Origin: Thiomonas bhubaneswarensis
GTDB lineage: Bacteria; Pseudomonadota; Gammaproteobacteria; Burkholderiales; Burkholderiaceae_C
Direction: 5' to 3'
Assembly (NCBI RefSeq): GCF_001418255.1
Contig: NZ_LIPV01000002.1
Location: 1 to 64,000 of the forward strand
Length of the DNA stretch: 64,000 bases
Below are positions 19,350 to 28,829 of the stretch, in pieces. The notes under the pieces are model-generated. The model had not been told where the DNA came from and searched no databases. It saw nothing but the letters and a program-made list of their open reading frames with translations. The position numbers and the translations under genes are program-made. How positions within the stretch are numbered: the stretch's first letter is position 1; every line of letters starts with the position of its first letter.

Positions 19350-20597
19350 ATGACGCTGCGTTGCCTGCTGGTCGATTTCAACTCCTATTTCGCCTCGGTG
19401 GAGCAGCAGCTCCGCCCGGAACTGCGCGGGCGGCCTGTGGGCGTGGTGCCCATGATGGCCGACACCACCTGCTGCATCGCCGCCAGCTACGAGGCCAAGG
19501 CCTTCGGCGTGAAAACGGGCACGCAGGTGGCCGAGGCGCGCAGGCTCTGCCCGGGCATCGTGTTCGTGGTGGCGCGGCATGCCGAGTATGTGCGGATTCA
19601 CCACCGCGCCGTGGCCGTGGTGGACACCATCGCCCCCGTCGAGCAGGTGCTGTCCATCGACGAGATGGCCTGCAGCTTGCCCATGGGCTGGACCAGCCGC
19701 GAGCGGGCCACGCAACTGGCGCTGCGCCTGAAGGCCGCGCTGCGCGAGGCGCTGGGCGAGTGCATGCGGGTGTCGGTGGGCATCGCACCCAATGTGTTCC
19801 TGGCCAAGCAGGCGTCGAACCTGCAAAAGCCCGACGGCCTGGTGGTGCTCGACGCGGGCGATCTGCCCGGCCCGCTGCTGCGCATGCAGCTCACCGATCT
19901 CACCGGTATCAACGTGCGCATGCTGGCGCGGTTGCAGGCGCAGGGCATTCACAGCGTGGAGCAGCTTTGGCGGGCGCGGCGCGAGCAACTGCGCGTGGTG
20001 TGGGGCGGCATTGCGGGCGAGGCGTTTTTCGATCGCCTGCACGGGTTGGCCTCGGGCGTGCAAGCTGCGAATCCGCGGCGCTCGCTCGGCCATTCTCATG
20101 TTCTGCCGCCCGAGATGCGCAGCGCTGAGGGCGCGCTGGCCGTGCTCGACCGTCTCACGCAAAAAGCGGCGATGCGGCTGCGCCGCGAGCACCTGCTGGC
20201 CGGCGCCATGACCGTGATGCTCAAGCTCACCCGCCGCCACGGCGAACGCCTGCGGCCCGAGCGCGGCGCCCGCTTCGCCGCCACGGCCGACACCCGCGCC
20301 CTGCTGCACACCCTGCGCGGGCTGTGGCCCGGCATGGTGCCTGCGGGCTGGGCGCCCATGAAGGTCGCCATGCTGCTGCACGATCTGCGCCAGCCCGGGC
20401 AGACCAGCGGCAATCTGTTTGCCGACGACGTACCCGGCACCGACGCCGAGCAGGCCGCGCTGTGGAGCGCGGTCGATGCCCTCAACGTGCGCTTTGGGCG
20501 TCACACCGTTTATTGCGGCAGCGGCCACCAGGGACGGGAGGAAGCCCCCATGCGCATCGCGTTCAACCACATCCCCGATCTGGAGACGGAGGGGTGA
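19350..20597 (+). CDS. Y-family DNA polymerase (DinB/UmuC type)
   Basis: A 415-residue translesion polymerase. The palm begins LLVDFNSYFASVEQQ with catalytic D9 and the steric-gate region YF at 13-14; the second acidic pair is D104/E105 in LSIDEMA. Thumb and little-finger (PAD) domains follow (RSLGHSHVLPPEMRS; TVMLKLTRRHGE). It synthesises DNA past lesions. It is longer than E. coli DinB and has the alternative DFNSYFASVE start rather than DMDCFFASVE, so it may belong to a DinB-like or UmuC-like side branch. A LexA box lies directly upstream. I leave the gene symbol open. Confidence 0.9.
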   Translation: MTLRCLLVDFNSYFASVEQQLRPELRGRPVGVVPMMADTTCCIAASYEAKAFGVKTGTQVAEARRLCPGIVFVVARHAEYVRIHHRAVAVVDTIAPVEQVLSIDEMACSLPMGWTSRERATQLALRLKAALREALGECMRVSVGIAPNVFLAKQASNLQKPDGLVVLDAGDLPGPLLRMQLTDLTGINVRMLARLQAQGIHSVEQLWRARREQLRVVWGGIAGEAFFDRLHGLASGVQAANPRRSLGHSHVLPPEMRSAEGALAVLDRLTQKAAMRLRREHLLAGAMTVMLKLTRRHGERLRPERGARFAATADTRALLHTLRGLWPGMVPAGWAPMKVAMLLHDLRQPGQTSGNLFADDVPGTDAEQAALWSAVDALNVRFGRHTVYCGSGHQGREEAPMRIAFNHIPDLETEG

Positions 20598-20665
20598 ATG
20601 CACGCGTCACAGGGCTGCGGCGAAAATGACGTGGCACAGCCTTTCATCCACAACCCATCTGGGAG

Positions 20666-21618
20666 ACTCCGAAGCCCACCCGCATCCTGCTCGTGCGCCA
20701 TGGCGAGACCCGCCTGACGCTGGAAGACCGCTTCGCCGGATCGAACGATGAACCCTTGTCCGACGAAGGGCGCGAGCAGGCCGCCAGCTTGGGCGCTCGG
20801 CTGTCGAGCGTGCCCATCGCCGCGGCCTACGCCAGCCCGATGGCCCGCACGATGGAAACCGCGCAGCTCGTGGCGGCCCCGCATGGTCTGCCGGTTCAGA
20901 CCGCCGCCGCGCTGCGCGAGATTGACTAGGGCCTGTTAACGCTATGGATGCACCCGCGTTGCCCCCAGGCGGGGATGGATGCAAGGCGGAGGGCATGGGC
21001 AAGGCTGATCGCCTTGCCCATGCCCGACAACGCCACAGACGCCCCGCCTGGGGCAACCCTGCGGGCCGGGGGTCTGGGCGGCGCACTGCTACGTTGCAGT
21101 CCGCTTCTGGTGCCACACACCACGGCGCGGACTGCGCCTCGCATTGCATCCGCCCAGACCCCCGGCGCGGGTGCATCAATAGCGTCAACAGGCCCTACGG
21201 CCACTGGGAAGGCCTGACCCGCGATGAAGTCATCGACCGCTTTCCGCAGGCCTACGGCCTATGGGAGGAAGACCCGCTGCTGGTGGCGCCCGAAGGCGGC
21301 GAGTCGGGTCTGAGCGTCATCCATCGGGCGCTGCCCTTCGTGCGCGAGATCATCGAGCGGCATCGGCATCAGACCGTGCTGGTCGTCTCGCACAAGGGCA
21401 CCAATCGCCTGCTCGTCAGCAGCCTTCTGGGCCTGGATGCGCGCGGCTACCGTGAGCGCCTCGATCAAAGCCCCGCGGCGCTGACCATTCTCGACTTCAT
21501 GAACGAGGTCCGCCCGCGCCTGAAATTGTTCAACGACATTTCGCATTACCAGGCCTTCCCTGACCGCGAGATTGCCGATCGCATCTCGAAATGGTGGCGT
21601 CCGACTGCGGAGCGTTGA
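20666..21618 (+). pseudogene. Histidine phosphatase (phosphoglycerate mutase-like), disrupted by a MITE
   Basis: The first half (to 20926) encodes ILLVRHGETRL with the catalytic RHGE motif and ends LREID, immediately followed by a TAG stop made by the inserted element. The second half resumes at 21196 in the frame YGHWEGLTRDEVIDRF and contains the second catalytic His in VVSHKGTNRLL. Joining GAC (20924-20926) to TAC (21196-21198) restores LREIDYGHWEG, the family's conserved motif, in one frame. There is also no ATG or other obvious start between the in-frame stop at 20627 and the RHGE motif, so the start may have decayed too. The gene is almost certainly inactive. Confidence 0.9.
20929..21195. 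mobile_element. 267-bp MITE with TA target duplication
   Basis: Its ends form imperfect inverted repeats about 30 bp long with two mismatches (left GGGCCTGTTAACGCTATGG...; right ends ...AGCGTCAACAGGCCC). It is flanked by TA on both sides (20927-20928 and 21196-21197), a target duplication, since one TA restores the interrupted gene. Inside are a perfect 15-bp stem with a 5-base loop (20991-21025), an outer arm 20958-20974/21042-21057, and a perfect 16-bp stem 21066-21081/21150-21165 enclosing 21096-21104/21127-21135. It has no coding capacity. The TA duplication suggests mobilisation by an IS630/mariner-like or IS5(IS427)-like transposase. Confidence 0.88.
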
Positions 21619-21668
21619 GAGCGCAGGCTTCCTTTTGGAGTCATTTGCACCCCAAGTCCGACAGCACC

Positions 21669-23474
21669 CTACGCCGCCGCATCCGGCGCGGTCTTGGGTA
21701 TGTCGGTGTTGCCTTCCGCGGTGGTCTGGTGCAGTAGCGCGTCGTCCTGCAAGATGTCTTCCAGCTCGGCGCGGGCGTCTTTCGACAGGGCGATGAGCGC
21801 GGCCTGATCGTGGAACACCGCCTGCTGGCGCTCCAGCATGCGCAGGTCGTGGGCGGTGAACAGTTGCGCCAGGCGTTCGACATCCAGTTCCGGGCGCACT
21901 GCGCGCAGCGCCTGCTTGCCCATCTCCACGCTCGACAGCCAGGTTTCGCGCATGATGTTCTGCACGCCGAGCTCGCGCAGGCGCATGAGATGGGTGCGGT
22001 TGCGCGCCCGCGCCAGCAGTGGCACCTCGGGAAAGTGCAGGCGCAGCAGCTCGGCAATCTTCAGGCTGGCCTCGACGTCGTCCACGGCGAGAACGAACAG
22101 CCGGGCGTCCTGCACATGCGCGGCGCGCAGCAGCGACAGGCGGGTGGCATCGCCGTAATAAATCTTGTTGCCGAACTGACGCACGAAGTCCACCTGTTCG
22201 GCGCTGGCATCCAGTGCGGTGAAGGCCACGCCCTGCGCATTGAGCATGCGCCCAACCACCTGACCGACGCGGCCGAAGCCGGCTATGACCACGGGCTGGC
22301 CCGGCTCGTCGATGGTGCTGAACGGCGGCGCCTGCCGACCTCGCGCCCAGGGCTGAATGAGCCGGTCGTTGAGGATGAGCAGGAACGGCGCCAGAGCCAT
22401 GGAGACGGCCACCGCCACGGTCAACAGCTCGGCCGTGGGGCCATCGAGCAGGTGGTTGGTGCGCGCCGTGGCAAACAGCACGAAGGCGAATTCGCCGCCG
22501 CAGGCCAGCACGATGGCCAAGGGGCGGCTGACCGCATCGTCGCCGCCGATGAGCCGCCGCAGAGCGTACAGCGTGAGCGCCTTGAGCAGCAGAATGCCCG
22601 CGCCAAGGCCGAGCACTTGCAAGGGCTCGGCCATCACCAGCGGCAGCGCAATGCCCATGCCCACCGCGATGAAGAACAGGCCGAGCAGCAGGCTCTCGAA
22701 CGGTTCGATGGCCGCCTCCAGTTCATGGCGGAATTCCGAATCGGCCAGCAGCACCCCGGCGAGAAACGCGCCCAGCGAGGCCGACAGCCCCACGCTGTTC
22801 AGCCCCACGCCTATGCCCACCGCGCCCAGCAGCGCGGCGGCGGCGAACAGTTCGCGGTTGCCGCCGCCGAACCGCGCCACATAGCGAAACATGGTGGCCA
22901 GCACCGGCCGACCGGCCAGCGCCACGACCAGCAAGGCCGCCAGCGCGGGCCAGCCCGGGGCATGCCCCCCCGCGCCGCTGAGGGCCAGCAGCGCCAGGAT
23001 GGGAATGACGCTCACGTCCTGGAACAGCAGGATGGCGAAAGTCTCGCGGCCGAAGCGCGTGGTCAGCTCGCGGCGCTCGGCCAGCAGCGGCAGGATGTAG
23101 GCGGTGGACGACATCGCCAGCGCCACGCCGACCAGCGCCGCGTCCGTCCACCCCAGGCCCAGCGCTGCGGCCAGGGCCGCAGCCGGCAGCGCCACCCCGG
23201 CCATCTGCAGCGCCCCCAGGCCGAACACCTGCCGCCGCAGCGCCCACAGGCGGCTGGGTTGTAGCTCCAGGCCGATGAGGAACATCAGCAGCGTGACGCC
23301 CAGCTCGGCGGTGTGCAGCACCGACTCGGGACGGCTCACCACGGCCAGACCGTAAGGCCCGACGGCGATGCCGGCCACGAGATAGCCGAGCACCGAGCCC
23401 AGGCCGAAGCGTTTGAAAAGCGGCACCAGCAAGACGCTGGCGGCCAGCAGGGTGAGCAGGGCGATGGCGGACAT
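21669..23474 (-). CDS. CPA2 cation:proton antiporter with RCK domain (Kef-type)
   Basis: 601 residues. The N-terminal half (about 1-380) has around twelve membrane segments of the Na+/H+ exchanger type, beginning MSAIALLTLLAASVLLVPL. A Rossmann RCK/TrkA-N domain follows (VVIAGFGRVGQVVGRMLNAQG, then YYGDATRLSLLRAAHVQDA). This architecture is that of KefB/KefC potassium efflux systems, which expel K+ in exchange for H+ under glutathione-adduct control; the glutathione dependence here is not shown. The start at 23474 puts the first helix at the N-terminus; the frame extends 21 codons upstream with no similarity. It is convergent with the broken phosphatase gene. Confidence 0.9.
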   Translation of the reverse strand: MSAIALLTLLAASVLLVPLFKRFGLGSVLGYLVAGIAVGPYGLAVVSRPESVLHTAELGVTLLMFLIGLELQPSRLWALRRQVFGLGALQMAGVALPAAALAAALGLGWTDAALVGVALAMSSTAYILPLLAERRELTTRFGRETFAILLFQDVSVIPILALLALSGAGGHAPGWPALAALLVVALAGRPVLATMFRYVARFGGGNRELFAAAALLGAVGIGVGLNSVGLSASLGAFLAGVLLADSEFRHELEAAIEPFESLLLGLFFIAVGMGIALPLVMAEPLQVLGLGAGILLLKALTLYALRRLIGGDDAVSRPLAIVLACGGEFAFVLFATARTNHLLDGPTAELLTVAVAVSMALAPFLLILNDRLIQPWARGRQAPPFSTIDEPGQPVVIAGFGRVGQVVGRMLNAQGVAFTALDASAEQVDFVRQFGNKIYYGDATRLSLLRAAHVQDARLFVLAVDDVEASLKIAELLRLHFPEVPLLARARNRTHLMRLRELGVQNIMRETWLSSVEMGKQALRAVRPELDVERLAQLFTAHDLRMLERQQAVFHDQAALIALSKDARAELEDILQDDALLHQTTAEGNTDIPKTAPDAAA

Positions 23475-23590
23475 GGCGCGATGGTAGGGGTCATCCGCGG
23501 GGTTCGCTGGTGGCCCGCTCGCCCAGTCCGCTGCCAACCTGCTGCATGCGGGTCAGTATGGATCAGGGGCCGGGCAGGAACCTTGCGCGG

Positions 23591-23905
23591 TCAAATGCCC
23601 GACATCACCGCATCCACTGCCGCTACCAGCGCGCTGGCCTGGCCCGCCACGGAGGTAACTGGTTTGCGCAGCAGGCGCGCAGGCAGCGGCGCAGCAAAGT
23701 GAGCAAGAGCGTGAAGGCGCTGGCCCTGCACGGTGACCAGCGGGCACAGCGCCGCGGGAACCTTGCCGCTGAAATCGAGCGTGGCCAGCGGAATGGTCAG
23801 GCGGGTGGACAGGCCGCCGAGCAGGTCGCTCTGGATGACGACCACAGAGGGGATGCCCTGTTCCGCGCTCGCGCTGGGATTGGGGTAGACGTCGTATTGC
23901 GCCAT
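23591..23905 (-). CDS. CcdB-family toxin
   Basis: 104 residues starting MAQYDVYPNP. It matches the CcdB fold signature: short N-terminal strand, VVVIQSDLLGGLSTRLTIPL, the ALCPLVTVQGQ strand, and the terminal helix VAAVDAVMSGI whose last residues (SGI) in F-plasmid CcdB contact DNA gyrase. It is therefore predicted to poison gyrase. Its start lies 16 bp after the antitoxin stop. The partner is a Phd/YefM-type protein rather than CcdA. Confidence 0.88.
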   Translation of the reverse strand: MAQYDVYPNPSASAEQGIPSVVVIQSDLLGGLSTRLTIPLATLDFSGKVPAALCPLVTVQGQRLHALAHFAAPLPARLLRKPVTSVAGQASALVAAVDAVMSGI

Positions 23906-23921
23906 GGGCACGGCCCCCGGT

Positions 23922-24191
23922 TCACCAGGGACGCAGGTCGGCGCCGGGGATGCCTGCCGATTCGACCAAGGCATTCTGCGCCTGGATCCAGTCTCCGAAC
24001 TCGGCTTCGAAAGCGGCTTTGCGAGCGGCCAGCGTGCTGCGCTTGTGTGCCGCCTGAAGCGCCTGGTAGTGCTCGACCGACAGGATCACCGTGTCGACCA
24101 GGCCCGCCTTTTCCACGAAGACGGGCTCGCGTTTGGCCTGGGCGCAGACGCTGCCAAAACGGTTCTTGGCTTCGGTGGCGGAGATGTGCAT
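23922..24191 (-). CDS. Phd/YefM-type antitoxin
   Basis: 89 residues. The N-terminal half (MHISATEAKNRFGSVCAQAK, then EPVFVEKAG, TVILSVEHYQAL) is a Phd/YefM DNA-binding dimerisation domain; the C-terminal half (FEAEFGDWIQAQNALVESAG) should wrap around the toxin. It is the first gene of the pair, with the CcdB-family toxin 16 bp downstream. A perfect palindrome upstream (24243-24258) is a likely autoregulatory operator. Confidence 0.88.
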   Translation of the reverse strand: MHISATEAKNRFGSVCAQAKREPVFVEKAGLVDTVILSVEHYQALQAAHKRSTLAARKAAFEAEFGDWIQAQNALVESAGIPGADLRPW

Positions 24192-24242
24192 GACGAGCTC
24201 CTTTCAATGCCCTCCCGTGCCCTCGTGGACAATCAGGGATTG

Positions 24243-24258
24243 ATGGCTATTTAGCCAT
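24243..24258. promoter_or_regulatory. Palindromic operator of the toxin-antitoxin pair
   Basis: ATGGCTA-TT-TAGCCAT is a perfect 16-bp palindrome 51 bp upstream of the antitoxin start and 10 bp from the end of the outer-membrane factor gene. Position and symmetry suit a Phd-type repressor site. The DNA around it is AT-richer than the surroundings. Confidence 0.55.
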
Positions 24259-24267
24259 TGCGGCATG

Positions 24268-25716
24268 TCAACCTGGTTGTCTGTCAGCCCCCGCAGGCAA
24301 CGGGCCGATGGCTGGTGTGTTTTCATCTCCCCAGCCGCCGCCCAGGGCCTGAATCAGCCCGACAGCAGCGGCGTAGCGGCGGTTGAGCAGGGTAAGTTGG
24401 GCATTGCGGGCGCTGGTGGCGGTGGTCTGCGCGGTGAGCACGTTGAGGTAGGGCGCGGTGCCGGCCTTGTACTGGTTTTCGGCCAGCCGCAGCGACACCT
24501 CGGCGGCCTGCACCACCTCGGCCTGCTGCTTGGCTTCCTGCTCCAGGATGCGTTGCGCGGCGAGGTTGTTTTCCACCTGTTGCAGCGCGGTCAGCACGCT
24601 CTGGCGGTAGTTCGCCACGGTCTGGCGATAGGCCGCCTCGCTGCTTTGCACTTGCGCGCGGCGCAGGCCGCCGTCGAACAGCGTGGCCGCAAGCTGCGGG
24701 CCGAGCGACCAGAACAGCGAGGGTGCGGAAAACAGCTCGGCGATGCGCGCGGCCTGGCTGCCGCCCTGGGCCGATAGGGTCAGGTTGGGGAACCAGGCCG
24801 TCTGCGCGACGCCGATCTGCGCGTTGGCGGCCTGCACCTGCGCCTGCGCTGCGGCCAGATCGGGGCGGCGCTGCAGCAGTTGCGACGGCACGCCAGCGGG
24901 AATGGCGGGAACCTGGGGCAAGGTGTCGGTGGCGGGCAGGGTGAAGTCGGCGGGCGGTTTGCCCACGAGCACGGCAATGGCGTTCTGCAACTGCACGCGC
25001 GTCACGCCAAGGTCGGTCAGGCTGGTCTGCGCCTGCAGCAACTGGGTGCGGGCCGAGGCAACGTCGGCGGTGGTGCCTACCCCGGCCTTGTAGCGGTTTT
25101 CGGTGATCTGCAGTGCGCGTGCATAGGCGGCCACGGTGTCTTGCGCCAGTCGGATCTGCGCGTCCACCGTGCGCAGTTGCAGATAGCTGGTGGCCAGGGT
25201 GGACTGCAGGCTGAGCTGGGTATTGGCCAGGATGGCCGCGCTCGCGGCCGCGGTGGCCTGTCCGGCCTGGACCTGCAGCCGCACCTTGCCCCAGAGGTCG
25301 GGCTCCCAGCTTGCGCCCAGCGAGACGTTGACGCTGTTGCTCACATTGCCGGTATTGGCGGTGCGGGCGCGGGTGGCCAACGCGCCTGCGGTCACGGCGG
25401 GGTAGTAGGCCGCCTGCGCCTGTGCCACAGCAGCCTGCGCTTGTTCGTAAGCCGCAAGCTGCGCGGCAAGGCTCTGGTTGTGCTGCGCCACCTGGGCCTG
25501 CAGCGCGGCCAGCACAGGGTCGTCAAACACATTCCACCAGGCGCCACGCGGTGCGGCGGCCAGCGCCTGCGCGGGCTGCCAGTCGCCCTGCGCCTGGGCA
25601 TAGTGCGCGGGGACGGGCACTCGCACCGGCGGCTCGGGTGGGGTGGCGGCGCAGGCGCCGAGCAGCAGCGCCAGCGACGAGATGAACAAAGGGCGGCGAG
25701 GGAGGGTCGGGTTCAT
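24268..25716 (-). CDS. NodT-family outer-membrane efflux lipoprotein
   Basis: 482 residues with a lipoprotein signal (FISSLALLLGAC, lipid-bearing C22), followed by two OEP/TolC repeats (for example WWNVFDDPVLAALQAQVAQ and PFVPAIPAG-type linkers; TAWFPNLTLSAQGG; FDGGLRRAQVQSSEAAYRQTV). It forms the trimeric outer-membrane channel for the pump encoded just upstream. The gap to the second RND gene is 5 bp, so it is the last gene of a four-gene efflux operon. Confidence 0.93.
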   Translation of the reverse strand: MNPTLPRRPLFISSLALLLGACAATPPEPPVRVPVPAHYAQAQGDWQPAQALAAAPRGAWWNVFDDPVLAALQAQVAQHNQSLAAQLAAYEQAQAAVAQAQAAYYPAVTAGALATRARTANTGNVSNSVNVSLGASWEPDLWGKVRLQVQAGQATAAASAAILANTQLSLQSTLATSYLQLRTVDAQIRLAQDTVAAYARALQITENRYKAGVGTTADVASARTQLLQAQTSLTDLGVTRVQLQNAIAVLVGKPPADFTLPATDTLPQVPAIPAGVPSQLLQRRPDLAAAQAQVQAANAQIGVAQTAWFPNLTLSAQGGSQAARIAELFSAPSLFWSLGPQLAATLFDGGLRRAQVQSSEAAYRQTVANYRQSVLTALQQVENNLAAQRILEQEAKQQAEVVQAAEVSLRLAENQYKAGTAPYLNVLTAQTTATSARNAQLTLLNRRYAAAVGLIQALGGGWGDENTPAIGPLPAGADRQPG

Positions 25717-25721
25717 GGCAT

Positions 25722-28700
25722 TCAGGCCGGTGTGTCGATCGGCGCCGGGCGGCCTTCGCGGCCGAACCTGCGCAAGGTCCAGCGGCGCAGGCGGTCGAGT
25801 TCGAGGTAGATCACCGGGGTGGTGTAGAGGGTGAGCGCCTGGCTGACGATCAGCCCCCCGGCGATGGAGATGCCCAGCGGCTGGCGCAGTTCGGCGCCGT
25901 TGCCGGTGATGAAGGCCAGCGGCAATGCGGTGCCCAGCGCGGCCAGCGTGGTCATCAGGATGGGGCGCAGCCGCAGGGTGGCCGCCTGATAGATGGCATC
26001 GCGCGGGCTTGCACCCTGCTCGCGCTCGGCGGTCAGCGCAAAGTCGACCATCAGGATGGCGTTCTTTTTCACGATGCCGATGAGCAGAAACACGCCGATG
26101 AGCGCGATGATGGAAAACTCGGTCTGCGTGAGCTGCAGCGCCAGCAGCGCCCCCAGCCCGGCTGGCGGCAGAGTGGAGAGGATCGTCAGCGGGTGCAGGG
26201 TGCTCTCGTACAGCATGCCCAGCACGATGTAGATGGCGAAGATGGCCGCCATGATGAACAGCGGCTCGTTCTTGAGGGTGTCGGAAAACAGTTGCGCCGT
26301 GCCCTGGAAGCCGCCGCGAATCTCCGAGGGCAGACCGATGGCAGCCAGGGCTTCGTCGATCTTGGACTGAACCGCGCCGAGCGACACGCCCTTGTCGAGG
26401 TTGAAGGAAATGGTGGACGACACGAACAGCCCCTGATGGTTGACCGACAGCGGGGTGTTGGCCAGTTCATAGTGCGCCAGCGCCGACAGCGGCACGCGCT
26501 GGCCATTGCTGCCGACCAGGAAGATGTCGTTCAGGGCGTTGGCGTTGTTCTGGTATTGCTGCGCGGCCTCCATGACCACGCGGTACTGATTGAGCGGGGC
26601 GTAGATGGTGGACACCAGGCGCTGGCCGAAGGCGTCGTTGAGCGTCTGGTCGATGGTGGACACGGGAATGCCGTAACGCGCGGCGGCGGCGCGGTCGATC
26701 TTCAGCGCGAGCTGCAGCCCGTTGGCCTGCTGATCGCTGTTGACATCGTTGAGGCCCGGAATGCGCTTGAACGCGGCGAGCACCTTGGGCTCCCACTCGC
26801 GCAGCAGATTCAGGTCGGAGGCCTGCAGGGTGTATTCATACAGCGCCGCAGACGGCCGACCCCCGGCGCGGATGTCCTGCACCGGGAACATGAAGGTCTG
26901 CGTGCCGGGCACGCGCGACAAGGCCTTGCGCAGTTCGACGATGATGGTCTGGATGCCCTTGCGCTGATCCATCGGCTTGAGCTGCATGAACATGAAGGCG
27001 CTGTTGGTGGTGCCGCCGCCGGTGAACGCCACCACGTTCTCCATGCCCGGGTTCTTGCGCACGATGGCGACGATGCTCTCCAGCTTTTTGCTCATTTCCT
27101 GGAACGAGACCGACTGGTCGGCCTGCACCGAGCCGATCAGCAGCCCCGTGTCCTGCGTCGGGAAAAAGCCCTTGGGCACTTCCTTGAACAGAAACACCGT
27201 CAGCCCGATGGTGGCGAAAAACAGCAGCAGCATCAGCAGCGGATGCTTGAGCGCCCCGCGCAGGCTGCGGGCGTAGCCGCGATGCACGGCGTCCCAGCCG
27301 CGTTCGAGAGAGGAAACCCGGCCCTCTTTCTGAGCTGGAGTGGAACGGGTATGGCCACGCAGCCAGCGCGAAGCCAGCATGGGCGTGACCGTGAGCGACA
27401 CCAGCAGCGAAATGCCGATGGCCACCGACAGCGTCACCGCGAACTCGTGGAACAAGCGCCCGACGATGCCGCCCATGAACAGCACCGGCAGGAACACAGC
27501 CACCAGCGAGATGCTCATCGACAGCACGGTGAACCCCACTTCGCGCGCGCCCTTGAACGCGGCGGCCAGGGGGGAGAGCCCTTGCTCGACATGGCGCATG
27601 ATGTTTTCCAGCACCACGATGGCGTCGTCCACCACGAAGCCGGTGGCCACGATCAGCGCCATGAGCGACAGGTTGTCGAGCGAGTAGTCGAGCAGCCACA
27701 TCGCCGCGAAGGTGCCCACCAGAGACAGTGGCACCGCGATGGCCGGAATCAGCGTCGCGCGCCAGTCGCGCAGAAACAGCCAGACCACGCCGATCACCAG
27801 CAGCACGGCCAGGATCAGGGTGTTCTCCACCTCCTTGAGCGAGGCGCGGATGGTGGTGGTGCGGTCGGACATGATGGTGACCTTGATCGCCGCCGGAATA
27901 CTGGCTTCGAGTTCGGGCAGTGCCGCCTTCACGCCTTCGACCGCGTCGATGATGTTGGCCCCGGGCTGGCGGTAGATGATGAGCTGCACCGAGGGCTGGC
28001 CGTTGGCCAGGCCCATGTTGCGGTCGTTCTGCAGGCCCTCGCTGACCGTGGCGATCTGGTCGAGACGGATGGGCACGCCGTTGCGGTAGCCCACCACGAT
28101 GCGCTGGTATTGCGCCGGGGTGCTCATCTGGTCGTTCGCGCCCACCTGCCAGCGCCGCGCGCCGCTGTCGATCGCGCCCTTGGGCGTATCCACATTGGCC
28201 GAGGCGATGGCCTGGCGCACCTGCTCCAGACCCAGCCCCATGCCGTTGATCCGCGGCAGATCGAGCTCCACCCGCACCGCGGGCAGCGCAGCTCCCCCCA
28301 CGGTCACCGAACCGATGCCCGCGATCTGCGAAATCTTCTGCGCCAGGATGGTCGAGCCGGCATCGAACATCTGCCCGCGCGACAGGCTCTTGGAGGTGAG
28401 CGAAAGAATCATGATCGGCGCGTCGGCCGGGTTCATTTTCTTGTAGGTCGGGTTGCCCGTCAGCCCGCTGGGTAGCAGCGGCAGCGCGGCGTTGATCGCG
28501 GCCTGCACTTCGCGTGCGGCATCGTTGATGTTCTTCGACAGGTCGAATTGCAGGATCACCCGGGTCGAGCCCAGCGAGCTGCTCGACGTCATCTGCGAGA
28601 TGCCGGCAATGGTGCCCAGGCTGCGCTCCAGCGGCGTAGCCACCGTGGCCGCCATGACTTCCGGGCTGGCCCCGGCCATGTTGGCGTTGACCACGATGGT

Positions 28701-28829
28701 GGGAAAGTCCACCTGCGGCAGAGGCGACACCGGCAGCAGCCTAAAGGCGATGATGCCCACCAGCAGCACCGCCAGCGCCAGCAGACTGGTGGCGATGGGG
28801 CGGCGGATGAACAGCGCCGACGGATTCAC
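25722..28829 (-). CDS. RND efflux permease, MdtC/MuxC type
   Basis: 1035 residues starting [17 protein letters not shown]. It has the RND layout of 12 membrane helices with two large periplasmic loops; the proton-relay aspartates are in [16 protein letters not shown]. Two different RND subunits in tandem are the hallmark of MdtBC/MuxBC heterotrimeric pumps, and this one resembles the C subunit. The ATG overlaps the stop of the upstream B-type gene by four bases (ATGA). Probable substrates are drugs, bile-salt-like amphiphiles or metals; sequence alone does not decide. Confidence 0.93.
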   Translation of the reverse strand: MNPSALFIRRPIATSLLALAVLLVGIIAFRLLPVSPLPQVDFPTIVVNANMAGASPEVMAATVATPLERSLGTIAGISQMTSSSSLGSTRVILQFDLSKNINDAAREVQAAINAALPLLPSGLTGNPTYKKMNPADAPIMILSLTSKSLSRGQMFDAGSTILAQKISQIAGIGSVTVGGAALPAVRVELDLPRINGMGLGLEQVRQAIASANVDTPKGAIDSGARRWQVGANDQMSTPAQYQRIVVGYRNGVPIRLDQIATVSEGLQNDRNMGLANGQPSVQLIIYRQPGANIIDAVEGVKAALPELEASIPAAIKVTIMSDRTTTIRASLKEVENTLILAVLLVIGVVWLFLRDWRATLIPAIAVPLSLVGTFAAMWLLDYSLDNLSLMALIVATGFVVDDAIVVLENIMRHVEQGLSPLAAAFKGAREVGFTVLSMSISLVAVFLPVLFMGGIVGRLFHEFAVTLSVAIGISLLVSLTVTPMLASRWLRGHTRSTPAQKEGRVSSLERGWDAVHRGYARSLRGALKHPLLMLLLFFATIGLTVFLFKEVPKGFFPTQDTGLLIGSVQADQSVSFQEMSKKLESIVAIVRKNPGMENVVAFTGGGTTNSAFMFMQLKPMDQRKGIQTIIVELRKALSRVPGTQTFMFPVQDIRAGGRPSAALYEYTLQASDLNLLREWEPKVLAAFKRIPGLNDVNSDQQANGLQLALKIDRAAAARYGIPVSTIDQTLNDAFGQRLVSTIYAPLNQYRVVMEAAQQYQNNANALNDIFLVGSNGQRVPLSALAHYELANTPLSVNHQGLFVSSTISFNLDKGVSLGAVQSKIDEALAAIGLPSEIRGGFQGTAQLFSDTLKNEPLFIMAAIFAIYIVLGMLYESTLHPLTILSTLPPAGLGALLALQLTQTEFSIIALIGVFLLIGIVKKNAILMVDFALTAEREQGASPRDAIYQAATLRLRPILMTTLAALGTALPLAFITGNGAELRQPLGISIAGGLIVSQALTLYTTPVIYLELDRLRRWTLRRFGREGRPAPIDTPA

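Noticed and set aside
20944..21187. Short open frames within the MITE
   Set aside because: Composition follows the palindromes and no protein family is seen; the element is non-coding.
26193..28475. A 760-codon antisense frame over the RND pump, and similar long antisense frames over the second pump, adaptor and groEL
   Set aside because: They mirror the codon pattern of high-GC genes (His/Gln/Gly/Arg-rich) and show no domain; the opposite strand carries clear RND or GroEL proteins.
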